Shown here one piece after another: positions 43,992 through 55,870 of a DNA stretch of 64,000 nt. A model generated the notes under the pieces. It was not told the DNA's origin. It searched no databases and was given only the letters and a program-made list of their open reading frames with translations. The stretch is from Favolaschia claudopus (taxonomy: Eukaryota > Basidiomycota > Agaricomycetes > Agaricales > Mycenaceae): NCBI GenBank assembly GCA_037176885.1, contig JAWWNJ010000100.1:496001-560000 (forward strand), written 5' to 3'. Both the position numbers and the translations under genes were made by a program. Position 1 is the first letter of the stretch, and every line of letters begins with the position of its first letter.

Positions 43992-45464
43992 TTAATAATA
44001 ATCAGCCATAGGTAAAGTAAAATAAAGCATATGAAGCCTCAGAGGCAATGGGTCATGCCTGATGACCACCATATTATCCCCCTCCATATCATCCACCTCC
44101 AGCTGTTTCAAATCGACACACAGGCCGGGAAACATCTCCAACGTATCCATCAAATCGTCCCAAGTTCCCCCAATGTCCTTGAAACAGTCTTTGACCACCA
44201 ATCGCCGAAGGCGCGGGAAAGCCGCCAGAAAACGGCGTATATTGCCATAAGAGTACCCGTCGAAATTCTGCCTTCGAATCAACAACTCCTCAAGACACGG
44301 AAACTTGGGCGTGCTTCCTATCATCGTAGACCGAACGAAATCGCCCCAAGCGCGACTGTCGCAATCAAATGTATCGAGCCCGAGGGTGCGCAAGCGCGAG
44401 GTGTCAAGCGCAGAAAAGAAGGGGGTGCAGTCAAATTCGATTGTGTTTTCCGGTGTCGTGGTCGCGGAAATATTTTTCAGATAGAGATGCTGCAATTTCG
44501 GTGGGGCGGGCACGTCGTCTGGTCCCATTATGATGTTGATGGAATCCTCGACTACGGGGCAACACACGCCGGAGATGAGCAGCGATGCCACCCAAGTGTA
44601 GAGCCAGGGATTGAGCTCATACCCGAGTTGATGATATTGAGCAGGATCATCGTCCAAGCGTATGTCTGGTAGGTGGCGCTGGATTTGAAAGCGGTACAGG
44701 TTCGGGAGACGCGCCGAACCGAGGCAAACCCCCTGCACCTCCCCGGCCTCTAACATATGGTCGTGGGGGAGGGGAAACACCAAGCTCGGAGGGGGTACGA
44801 CTACTTCGAGGCCCTCCCCACTATCAGCCGCGTAAGGAAGTTGCCAATGCTCCCAGATGTCGACAGCTTTGAAATCGATGATCCGCATTTTGGGGAAAGT
44901 CTGCCCCTGGAAGACATGGATGACGATCTTCCAGATCCAGGTAGGTGCGTGGATGGTCAACCACACGACGCGGTCGAGGTGTCGGGAGATAATCTTGAGG
45001 AAACAGTGTATCCTGAACATGGTTTGGGCGTTTCGACGGCATTCGTCAAACATGAGTCTGAGGTCAAGGTCTCCACCTTTCCCCCGTTCCAGAACGAGCC
45101 GCACCATGTCTGAACGCCTGAGATCAGAGTTGCAAAATTCGAGGTCCTCCCAGAAGGGCTGATGGCCCGCCACAGCGCTATGCCACCCCCGACACACGGA
45201 GGCGGCGCGGTAAAGAGATAGAAAGTCCAGCTCTCCGAAAATCTCGGTGAGGATCTCCGTAGGGAAGCTCTGGATAAGAGGCATGTGGGAATAGGAAGAG
45301 AAGTAGAAACCAGCTTGCATGGTGGTGGTGGCAGGGACCAAATTGTATGTTGTTTGGTTTGGTCGAAGGTTTTTAAAACTCACGTGTTCGCGTACGGTGG
45401 TTTCCTTGGCCGCTGCAGCCAATGCCGCCTCTTGTCGCACCGAATTCACGCGAGTAGAACACAT
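43992..45464 (-). CDS. F-box protein
   Basis: 490 aa in one open frame. The F-box lies at about residues 65-110: LIQSFPTEILTEIFGELDFL, then YRAASVCRGWHSAV and PFWEDLEF. The rest is a leucine-rich, repeat-like C-terminal region typical of agaricomycete F-box proteins (LRTLGLDTFDCD, FPCLEELLIRRQ, FPRLRRLVVKD). Expected role: substrate adaptor of an SCF ubiquitin ligase through Skp1; target unknown. The N-terminus is uncertain: a GTGAGT donor inside the first 30 codons and a later ATG (MQAGFYF) suggest either a short 5' intron or a start near 45318. Confidence 0.85.
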   Translation of the reverse strand: MCSTRVNSVRQEAALAAAAKETTVREHVSFKNLRPNQTTYNLVPATTTMQAGFYFSSYSHMPLIQSFPTEILTEIFGELDFLSLYRAASVCRGWHSAVAGHQPFWEDLEFCNSDLRRSDMVRLVLERGKGGDLDLRLMFDECRRNAQTMFRIHCFLKIISRHLDRVVWLTIHAPTWIWKIVIHVFQGQTFPKMRIIDFKAVDIWEHWQLPYAADSGEGLEVVVPPPSLVFPLPHDHMLEAGEVQGVCLGSARLPNLYRFQIQRHLPDIRLDDDPAQYHQLGYELNPWLYTWVASLLISGVCCPVVEDSINIIMGPDDVPAPPKLQHLYLKNISATTTPENTIEFDCTPFFSALDTSRLRTLGLDTFDCDSRAWGDFVRSTMIGSTPKFPCLEELLIRRQNFDGYSYGNIRRFLAAFPRLRRLVVKDCFKDIGGTWDDLMDTLEMFPGLCVDLKQLEVDDMEGDNMVVIRHDPLPLRLHMLYFTLPMADYY

Positions 45465-45586
45465 TCCTGATAGTCGACCGACAGCGACTGGCTCAATTCA
45501 GCACAGGGAAATTGAAGGAACGGCATTGAATTGAAGATACAAAAATCCACTACTTAACATGGAAAGACGGTCTGTGTAACTGTATT

Positions 45587-46366
45587 TCAAGCTACAGCTT
45601 TGGAAGCCTTGCCTTTGTTCTTCACATCGAGAGCAATGTTCTTGGTGAGTTTCGTCCTGCGAGGTGTCAAATCATCAGCGGCGTCGAGCTAGGATTATGC
45701 GAGCCACGTACTGCTCTGCGTCGAGGCTGGTTTGGAGCTTAGCAGTGTCCTTGCCGGCAGCAGCAGCCTGTGCAAGCTTGATCTTGATCTGCTGAACCTC
45801 TCCGGTGAGCTTCAAGACCTTGTTTTTGGTTTTTCCGACGCTCAGAGCGTCAGCTGAAGAAGCCATGAGTATTTTTGATTCACGATCACGCAACGACGAA
45901 AGCCGTACCTGCAGCTCCCGATGCAGCATCGATTTGAGGGTTGAAGAGACTGGTCTCCGCATCCTCAGCTGCCTCACGCATAGTGCCGAGGTTTTTCTGA
46001 ATGACGAACGAATCGAACAGGGTACTCATTCGGAAAGTGTATACATACGAGGGAGGTAGCATCGACCTGGGTCAGATCGGCAGGGAAAGGAGCTATGAAA
46101 AGTCAGTGTCCATAGCTGAGACAGCAAGAGCGAGGGTCAACGTACTAACGAAGACGGCGTTTGCCTCCGCCGCAGCGTTCCCACCAACACCATCAGAGAT
46201 CTGGAACTGAGAATAGCTGGAGAGAATGTATCAATACAACAAAGGACGGTGACACAAGCACGAGGGCTCACTCCTGCACAGCGAAAGAAAAGGCACGCTT
46301 CCCGGGGACGGGAGCGGCGACGGCGACGAGAGCCGGAACAAGGAGAGCGAGGACGGAGAAACGCAT
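45587..46366 (-). CDS. Small secreted protein
   Basis: 169 aa from six exons (46366-46272, 46216-46146, 46092-46049, 45996-45909, 45853-45712, 45656-45587). N-terminal signal peptide RFSVLALLVPALVAVAAPV with a possible KR processing site just after. The body is small-residue and Lys/Gln-rich, with heptad-like helices (LKLTGEVQQIKIKLAQAAAA). No cysteines are evident, unlike many effectors. Related small secreted proteins with LSVGKTKNKVLKLT are, from memory, widespread in Agaricomycetes and of unknown function. A clear TATA box lies 165 nt upstream. Confidence 0.85.
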
Positions 46367-46530
46367 GTTGATTGCTTGACAAAGGACGCGAAGAGAGAGT
46401 CGACTCGAGAGAATGTAGGCAAGGGTGTAGACCGTAGAAAAGAAAGTGAATTCGCCGTCAAGACGAGGAAAGAAAGACTTTCAAAGGGGGCGCAAGTTGA
46501 AGCTGGGGATCACAAAGAAAATTGCACGCC

Positions 46531-46537
46531 TTTTATA
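46531..46537 (-). promoter_or_regulatory. TATA box of the small secreted protein gene
   Basis: TATAAAA on the minus strand within CGTATAAAAGGCG, 165 nt upstream of the ATG, implying a 5' leader of roughly 130 nt. Confidence 0.55.
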
Positions 46538-46682
46538 CGTTGCAGGTCTCGGGGCCAGTATTCGCGTGGTCATCGCGACAACATGGCGGTCCGATTCGGA
46601 CCCGAGGCCCGCTAGGGGAGGCGGCGCCCGAGACGTACATTCCATCAGAAAGCAGTTACGAGGCGATCGGTGGAACAAGCCA

Positions 46683-49600
46683 TTAATCAACGTGTTGTCC
46701 CTGGAAACGACGATGCATGTAAGCTACAGTGACAATGGAAGTCAGCGAAAGTAACCTTGAGCTTGCCTTGAGCAGCCTTGAGCTCGGAATACAAAAAGTG
46801 AACGACAAATGAACTACAGTTACGCTACGAATTTTTTCCTTCCCCCGATGCATAAATTCCCAACAAGCCTTCCCTGGCTCGATCCCCAAAATCCCCTGAA
46901 CCTCAACCAAACTCATCTCACATAACTCCTGTACGTTCTTGATCTTCCCCGTCACAAACTTCACATTCTTCGCCGTAATCCCAGGCAAACACCGCAACAG
47001 CTCCTCAGCCGCTGCGTTGACGCCTGCACCCGCGTCAGGGTCCTCCTCGGCCCCGATGGCAATCGCCTTGCGGGGGTCAGGCTCAGGCATGTTGGCCTTC
47101 AGATCCGCGAACATCTCGGCTGTTGCGTGCGGTGAAGAAGCCCAGATGATACGCAACCGCGGGAAGGATAGCATGAGGAGAACGATTTTGGATTGCAGCA
47201 TTGGGGAGGAGTATTCCGACTCGCCGGGTCCACCATTCTTCTTGGGTGGATATTTTCCTGTGGGTTTTGCGTGCGACTTGATTTCGGACACAATCTTTCA
47301 ACGATGATTAGTAGGATCAGAGATGGACAATGAGCGCGGCACACCTCCAATGAAAACGCTTTGTCTTCTTCGAACTCGATGAGCAGTATGGGATGTTTAT
47401 AATGCACCGACATCAACTCGCACTGAGTATACCTGAAATCCAAATCAGCGTTAAAAACCTTCATATCCACCTGACACTCACAACCGTCCACTGTTGAAAC
47501 TCGATATTAAATCCGGTAAACTTTTCCTCTCCACGCATATATCCGGCGTTAAAATATAATCTCCAACGGTCAATGTGGCGGGAATAACCAAGACACTACT
47601 GGCATGTAGAAGAGATGGTAAAGTGGATCGGAACTCTCTCATGTCGACAATCACCTAGATGAATTCAATATGGAACAAATTTCCTCTGGGATATTGATAT
47701 TCGACTTACTTGCGCTGGCTCGGTGGTCACTTCGCGACGCCCACCAGCTATTCGAGTGCTGATTGTCTTGATAATGGCTTCGCCTCTACTGTTGGCCGCT
47801 CTCTCCTCGAAGATCGGCAGCACCATTGTCTAGCGAACCCAAGTTGGGAACATCAGATCTAGGGAGAAAGACCGACGACTCACCGCTCGCTCTTTGATCA
47901 AACGCTGGAACGAATCCTTCTCCTTTCGTATACCAGCAAGATACTTATGCTCTTCGCACGAGTTCCCATATATCATATGATAAACACGAAGACTCAATCC
48001 AGGATTTGAGCTGCGATAGACCTGTCGCAAAACCGTCATCAAAAGATCCGCGACCCAAAAGAAAGGAACACACCTCTATGCGTCGGATGAAATCCATATT
48101 AGGTTCATACATGACGATAAACCGCGGCTGCAACTCTGCCAGCATGCGATCGTCCGAATCGTTCGAATACGGTCGAACAAGTACCGTCTGCTGAGGCACC
48201 AGCAAGCCATAATTCGAGTCAAACTCACTCTCGAATTCCATGGACTCGAAATTCACTAGGGTTTTGTCTTCGAGAGCGAGGGCAAGCGCTGCATCGAGGT
48301 CATCAGTACTCTGCGCCGCCCAGCTAAAATCAAACTCAGTGAACATCACAAGACACAAGATAAACAAAGAAACAGATCCCACTTACAAATCCGCAATACT
48401 ATTCGCCTCCGACCGTATGGTCCCCAAAGCAGTGGTAGCTTGCACCGGCGTCGGCCTCTTAGACGACTCGGCCGCCGCCGGCGCACCACCCCTCACCCTC
48501 CTCCGACTCGCCGCCCTCTCCGCCTTCTCCTTGTCCTTCCTCTGCAACGCCGCACTAATCCCCTCCTTCCCCCCATACATCCTCTCATACCCCTGATTCG
48601 GGCCCCCATGCCCCGACGAATCCGGCAACGCAAACCCGGGAAGACCATCCTGCTTTCTTTCCGACAGCTTGCGCTTCCACCAGAGGTAGAGGCGGAGCTT
48701 GTGCATCATCATGGGACGGCCTTGTGAACCTTTTGGTGCGGAGGCGTCTCGGGTGGAGAGGAATTCGGATATGAGGGTACAGGTGCGGGTGGAGGAGGCC
48801 ATGACAAGGACGACGTTGGAGCCGGGGGAGGCTGGAAAGACAATCAGCCTTGAGAATTTGTATGTATAAGAGAATGACAATAGGGGGCGTACCGGGCGGC
48901 TTTCGAAGCGACTCCATCTGAAGAATATCCGCCTCAGCTTCCTCCAAAATATCCGCAAGCAAATTCCACTTTGGCAACTCCTCCAACACAGGCTCCACCC
49001 CCTGCGGCAACCACTTCGGCCTCGTCTCACCCACCTCGCCCGTAATCTCATCCACCGTATTCCACAACTCATCATCATCGTCCTCTTCCTCAACCTGCGC
49101 AGCACGCATCGTAGAACTAACCACATAACACCTGCGCTTCGCCACCTCGAATATAACATGCGCCGCATCGCTGATCATCCACGGCGACCGATTCTGCTTG
49201 ACGCCCATCACCGTCACGGTGTTTGTGGCGATCAGCGTCTCGAGGTAGGCGTGAAACTGGAAGGGGTCGTAGGTGAGGAGGTAGAGGAGCAGACGGCGCA
49301 AGATTCCGAGGTCGGTGACGAGCTGTTTGGTTTTGGGACCGGTTTTGTGCCAGACCGAGTCGAGCTGCCGGCGGACGACGACGTCGAACGAGCGGAAGTA
49401 GGCGTTTTCGACGCTGAAGTCGTCGACGTCGAGCGTGGAGTTGGAGCGCTTCAGCTCGCCCAGAGTCGCTGTCATGCACTGGATGATCGCATGGTGTATG
49501 TCTGCCATCGATTCTGACATGTTTTGAGAAAGCTCGATTACGTCTGCTCTCCGTCGCTCGAGGGTTTTCTTGATGTCTTCTTGGAAGCGGGGATATATAT

Positions 49601-50244
49601 GGACTGTGCGAAGGTGGAGCTCTTTCATGATGTTTTTCAACGGCGACATTCCACTAGTAATGTGCTCGGGCTCGTCGGTGAAGGCTTTGAGGAATCCGAT
49701 GGTGTTTTTCTCGCGATATAATCGCACTATGAACGCTTCCAAAACCAAGGGAGTGACTCTGCATATGATGATCGGCGAAAATCAACGAGAAAATACAGAA
49801 GCTACCTTTCAGCATGAAGAACCAGCATTCCGGTTATTCGATCAGTAGGAATGTCCCCTTGCAGCATATCCACTACCAGGATACGGGAGGTTACCGAGAA
49901 CAGTCCCCCAGCCAAATACATAGATTGTCTTGAAGTAATTTGAGATATAATAAGCAAGAAGATACTTCATCTTCCTACCTCTCCTTGCTTCCAATTTCGT
50001 GCCCTACCACGCGAAGTCCTGGCTTGCGACAGCCCATGATGCCGAGTTCTTCGCCAATCTCAGATTCCTCTTCCGGAGTAGCGTTGACGAGCAGTACAGT
50101 GCTTCCTGGCGTGTCATAGACCTTCATCATAGTACAGATTATCCGCCTCAGTCCAAGTCCTCTAGCAAGAATGAGAAGATCGCTCGTTGTAGGGTCATGA
50201 ATTCGTTCGAGAATGGCGCGGTGGAAGGGGAGTAGAGAAGACAT
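46683..50244 (-). CDS. XPF: DNA repair endonuclease XPF/Rad1
   Basis: Structure-specific nuclease subunit (partner ERCC1/Rad10) that cuts 5' of lesions in nucleotide excision repair. The N-terminus [17 protein letters not shown] and [26 protein letters not shown] belong to the helicase-like part. A long acidic/basic linker follows ([30 protein letters not shown]). The ERCC4 nuclease core shows [32 protein letters not shown] and [20 protein letters not shown]. The C-terminal HhH2 has [12 protein letters not shown] and LVEVQGILG. Several short introns interrupt it. ATG 50244 is preferred over an upstream non-ATG frame. After HRGKEKIR the frame runs on about 44 codons (to 46683) without family similarity; a last intron or natural tail is unresolved. 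Confidence 0.92.
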
Positions 50245-50697
50245 TGCAGAAGAGTCTATCAAGATAAAATTCCCCCCTTATCATCGAGCAAGACGACAAA
50301 CGCGGTAGCCGCCAGTGGGAGTCAGAACGAGGACGCGATTGGGAAGCGATGGTCATGGTGACAGTGACAGTGACTGTCACATTCGCAAGCGCCAATCCAT
50401 CACGTCAAGCTGCTTACTGTAGCACTTTGTATGGGTGAAACAGACCCTCGAGCGTGACTGGAAACGCTACGCAGGGAAACCAGAAACGGCCTCGGCGTTA
50501 TGCGTGACATCATAGAATTTTTGAAACGGGCGGGCAAACACCGATAAAATCTATTTTCAAAGATTGGACGGATTCTGGGCAATTTTTAGCTCTCGTTTAT
50601 GCTTTGTTTGTAACCATAGCCCTTTGTGATTGCATTTCTCCTGTTACTGGCTCCGTAATACAACCTAGCTTTTCTTTTTTTCTTGAACACTGCGCCA

Positions 50698-52114
50698 TGC
50701 CGCACACTCAGACACCTAAACCAGCGACGGGTCCACCACAGGCCCTCATCGAGCGACTAAACTACCTTGGCCAGCTTCTGGTACACCTTCCCAACACTTT
50801 GCCCGTGGTCTCCGATGCAGCGTACCGGTTCTATCTCGACGAAGATCGTGTCGTGTTTGCTGGGTCAGTTGCTCCTGAACTCGAGCGCGCTTTAGATGCT
50901 TCCTTCGGCACTTGGGAAAATCAGCACTTGCCTGTCCGTTTTCGTGAGCGCGGCCCACGGGTGCAGGCGCTCGTCTCTTTCTTGAAAGCAGCAGTGAAGA
51001 GAATGGCTCCTACTGAAAGGAAAGCTTTCGAGACACGCTGGCTTGACAAACTTGTCCAGGGTGCTAAGGATAGCGGCGCCACAATCCCATCGCGGCATAG
51101 AGCAAGCGAGAGCAGTGATCCAGTGAAGGAGCAAAATAAAAGACGCGTAGAGTCTGAACACGGGAGCGACGAGTCAGACAGTGCTCAACCGCTGAGGAAA
51201 AAGAGCAAGAAAGTGTTACGCACCGTGGTTGACTCCGACAGCGACACAGATCTCCCCGAACCATCCTCTCTTCTAACCGCAGCCCCACGACAGACCCTTG
51301 TCCCCAATGCTGTTCTCCCGCCCACTGCAGATGTGGATTTGATGCACAATCAGCAAGCAACCCTTGCGCGGATGGGATGGCAGGAATGGGCTCCCGGTGC
51401 AAAAGAAGCTCACCAAAAGGAGGCGAGCGAGCTTTATCGCGCTGGTATGGAAGAGGCACAGCGAAAGCGGGAGCAAGACAAGGCCAATCAGGAGGAGAAG
51501 AAGCGCTTGCAGGGGGCTGAGAGACAGCGGAGACATCGTGCCAAGAAGCGGGCTGAGAGAGAAGAAGAGGAGGGTCTTTCCGATGGCCACAATGCGCATG
51601 TAGTTTTGCTTCGAGGTGCCGATGCACAAGCCCGCGAGAATGTCGTTGATGTTGCAGACACATCACGGCCCAAAACCCAGGCCTGGCGCTTGAAGCGAAA
51701 CGGGACTCGCGGAGGGGCTGTAGTGCAAAAAACAGCCGCCTCCGTGAACTACTTCCATCCATTTCTTTTCATGCACATCGATAAAGCTATGCGGCGGGTG
51801 GGGTGGAGCCCTACTGAGGCAGTGAAGGTTCTGAAGCGCGAGCATGGTGCTCTCTTCAAGACAATCGCAAAGGGCACCATTTCAAAATGGCGGGTCACAG
51901 GAAAACAGGAATGGACGGCCGCCACGTTGAAGAAAGTCACTGCCGGCAGAGCCATCGCCGCGTCTGGGCGGACCGGAATTCTTGCCCCGTACCCTGATAT
52001 CACAGAAAGCGTGAAAGTCACATTGAAAGGTCTTCGTGAAGCAGGTGCTATGATCAATGTATCCATCGTTCGAGGGCTTTTATTAGCGGAAATTACAGAA
52101 CAACAGCCCCAACT
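50698..52114 (+). pseudogene. Transposase, 5' part (interrupted)
   Basis: From ATG 50698 (MPHTQTPKP). The N-terminal region has no clear match. A highly charged coiled part follows (QRKREQDKANQEEKKRLQ, ERQRRHRAKKR), then a helix-turn-helix-like DNA-binding segment AMRRVGWSPTEAVKVLK ... TISKWRVTG. The frame breaks at 52115, where the nested element begins; a short read-through ends at 52148. The AACT at 52111-52114 is the target duplication of the nested element. Confidence 0.85.
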
Positions 52115-55100
52115 CACTATGGGGAGGGAATCTACTCAGGCCAAGTAGGTAGACCCACTTGGCTTGAGTAGGTAATGCACTTGGCGTGAGTGGGTACCGA
52201 CTCAGACGGAGTAGGTGACCTACTTGCGAGGAGTGGGTTTCCCTACTCACCATGAGTAGATTTTGGCAATTTTTCAGTTCGGATCGAGTGGGTCACCCAC
52301 TCGAGCTGAGTGGGTTTACCTACTCAATGGCAGTGTGCCAACCTACTTGAGCTGAGCGGGTTTTCACTCAATACAAGTAGCTCAATCAAGTATATTCCGG
52401 CTACATATCTACACCTGTATACACATTGATCCTATGTCCATCCCCCTTCGTAGTTGCCGTCCGTTTGGCTCGGTCCCTGTATTCCATTGGACTGAGTTGC
52501 CAGTACACAAATATAGATCGACCCACATTCACCTCGTATGCTGCGCGAAGTTCAGCCAGAACAGCTCAAGAGAACACCGATTCTTGTGGATGATATGAGT
52601 TCGGAATTAAGAGAAGAACGTTGCAACATACCCGATCAAAGCATTTGCAGCATCACGAACAAAGCCAGCGGAACATGCACTGAGGACAGAGTCGCAATCT
52701 GTGTGGAAACAATCGAAGGAGGATGATACTGACATAGCTGTGACTTATAGAAAGTTTGCCGGGTTAGCGGGAAGCGTGAACAACAGGAATACGTATGGAG
52801 ACTTGTATCTGGAACAAAATGAGCCAAACGAAGCGGGGGATTATTAGACTCCAACGTACCGGCGTTCCTTGAACAGTTCGATCGAGTGAAACTGAAATCT
52901 GGTTGAGTTTCAAAGATGAGAATATCGAAGACAAGATCCCGCACCGGTGAGTGCATTCAACTCCAACTTCTAGCCTCGAAAATGGGTGAGTAATTCGTGG
53001 TTAGAAATTTAGTCTCACCGGAATATGCGCCGAACTCAGTGTCAAACCGAAGCGAGGAAACAATCTGAGTGGCAGAAGAACAAACCAATTCCAGATATTC
53101 AAATAACAACTCATCTATGAAAGGTATCCAGGGTGCTGCATGGGACAATGATTGAAGGCGGGGTAGCGTTGCTCGGAGATGATGACCAGACACTAAGATT
53201 GACACGAATAAGCCCATCATCGTAGTACTCAGAAAATATACAGACTTAGTAAAAGGTGAACGACCGTGTGGTGTCCATACTAGCAGCTAGGCGGGCAAGT
53301 ATATACGTATGCGAGCGCTAGGAAGCCGGAGGGGTCAGTGACGTTATTAGCAGAGGAATTGCAAACGCAGCTTAGTTGGTGATGAACGAACCCAGCCGAC
53401 CTAGATAAGTAGCAGTCATACTGAACGGCAGTCATAAAGAGCATCTGTGACGGAACCTACTACTCACCGATCAAATCTTGTTATCGCGTCGCATGTCTGA
53501 CAGCGACTACGCTGGGTGAAGCACTATCGCAATTAAGTCGAGGGTTAACAGGAGAATCAATGCTTACACTAGGGATGGGCAACAGACAAGACTTATTGTT
53601 GAAAGAGAGTCGGCTTCCGAAGACCTCGGTGCGTAATCCGTTAGTCAAAAGAGCGGTCAGTGGATTGGAATATACCTGGGGAACAGTCACAAACAAGTTA
53701 GCACATTGGACGGCGAAGGAAAAGCTCTGCTCGACAGCATGAGCATATTCAGAGATAGAGCATCGAAGGTCACTGTTGGTTTATGTAGAGTGAGCAAAAC
53801 GAAGTCCGAAAGGCAAAGTAAAAATCTGGACGGCATGGAATAAAATGATACCCGAGAATGCAGTTATGAGGAGCACGATTGTGCCAGCGTATCGTGTTGC
53901 GAGGTGAGAGGGAGGTCGAGGGAGTGTAGGATGAAACATGTAAACGGGCAGGGCGGGGACCCAGCGTTGATGGTGGGAGGTGATGGAGGTGAGCGGCGCA
54001 GGCGGTGTGGTCGAGGCAGAGGGTGAGGGAATTGCGTAAAAGGAGCTCGTCAGCACAGACACCAACAGGGAAGGGAGAGCGACGCACTTTCGTCGACGGC
54101 GTGGATAGACCCCGTGATGGGAAATGAAGGAGCGCATAATGTGGCGTGCGGTCGTAGTCAAAACGGCGGGGCAGCGGATATCGAAGGTAGAAGAGGTGGC
54201 GAAAGCGACACGAGGTAGTTGGCGTTGAGAACGGGTAATTGGCGTCAGCGCGAATTAGGGACCGCTGGCGGCGGCGGCGGGACAGCCAGTCGGTGGGTGC
54301 AGGTTGCTGAGTTGGTGGGAAGGAAAGGGTTGCGGAGGGCGAAAAGCATATTAATTACGTTAGCGCACGTACAAAAGGAAGAAGCGGAACCACACGCACA
54401 TTCGTCGCCGTCTGAGCTCGTCGCCGAGGCATCGGGGCATGGTGGTGGGCAGGTGGAGGAGGAGACAGGTGTGCGGGCGGAATTGACTGTAGCAGAGGGG
54501 GGAAAGGTGATAAGGGGGGCAGACGTGTTGTCGGCGTTGAGCCGTATGGTGCGCAGATGAAGCTGAAGTGAGGTGGGTTACAGATCTGGGAGGAAGAGAA
54601 GAAACACGCACCTCCAGTCGGGATATATGATTCATCTCAAGCGTAGGGCAAGCCAAACTCGTTTCTACGAATTAAGTAGCATCAGTCATCGACGTTCTTT
54701 GTGCAAAGCTCGAAGAAACGGCTTACGACCATACCATGTCCCTCGTCCGAGTCGAAGAGAGGCGTGAGGGAGTAGCTGGCAAAGTTAAGCGGAGTAAGAA
54801 AGGGTCCATAGTCCTGAGAGCACTTGCAGAAGACTATAGAACGCGTCTAACGCGTCTAACGCGGCGATTTTGGTCGGAGACGTATTCAGCCTGAGAGGCC
54901 GATATTTGGGCATCATCCAAGATTTTCGACGGCGTAGGACGTGTTAATAGCCCTCAGGAGTTGTCCCGTATCGTATGCGGGGGCATGGAGGCACGGGACG
55001 GCGCGGGACAAGCGAGAAGATGAAGGAAGAGGGAAAGGAGCGATGTGTTACATGTCACATAGTAACACATCACATGACTGACGCGTCGCGTTTTTTCCGC

Positions 55101-55870
55101 TAAGTCCGAAAGTCGCGTTTCAAACGACTCGGCCGAAAATTCTCAAAAATTCAGATAAATTCCAAAATTATTTGTCCGCTGGGCTGATAGGTCATGATCA
55201 GTTATGTCTGCCAGCAATGAGTATGCACCGTACTCTGTCTCGCAACTCAGTCTTGACTTGGTCAAATTTCAGGTCTCAACAAATCGAAATGGTGCCCAAA
55301 GCGAAGCAAGTGGCAAACCCAATACGCTGACAGTGTGAGCTAGGCCTGGATCATTCACTGAGTTCATACATGAGCAAATTGTTCAGTCCGAAGGGAAGCT
55401 TCAACGAGCAAGCTGCGAGTTGAACCTCCGAGTCGATTGCCGATACGGCACGAAGTTACTCCGACACATGCTTCGCCACTTATAATTGAAGTATAAACAG
55501 TGGGCGGCGTGCGCTGACTCGGATATAATCTAATCAAGGTGTGTACAACACAAGGCCTGAGTTTAAGCCGGACGCTCATATGATCATCAACTTCCACAAT
55601 AACTTGCCATACATGTGCCCGAACCGGCACAACATTGCCGCATCACATCTGATCGCTTGAATAGGGCCGAATACGCGAGCATCAGTTCGGAGGCCATGCC
55701 GGCTGATTTTGAAAATCCACTCATGGTGAGTAGATTGTGCCGAGTAGGTTCGGCATACTCAAGTTGAGTAGGCCAAAACCTACTCGGACGCGGACCCACT
55801 CATTCCGAGTAGGGAATTCTCGGACTGAGTGGGTCCCTACTCAGAACAAGTGGGTTTTCTTCCCACAGTG
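52115..55870. mobile_element. Nested 3.76-kb CACTA-like element
   Basis: Ends read CACTATGGGGAG and, from the other side, CACTGTGGGAAG; flanked by AACT at 52111-52114 and 55871-55874 (4-bp duplication). About 150-280 bp inside each end is packed with short palindromic units mixing GAGTAGG/GAGTGGG with CCTACTC/CCCACTT, ending in a shared CTACTCACCATGAGT. Such subterminal repeats are typical of CACTA-type transposons; family assignment is inference. No transposase was recognised inside. A hydrophobic minus-strand frame near 53770-54161 and other short frames remain unexplained. Confidence 0.8.

Noticed and set aside
51064..51762. 232-codon minus-strand frame
   Set aside because: Antisense of the transposase 5' part, with no recognisable domain.
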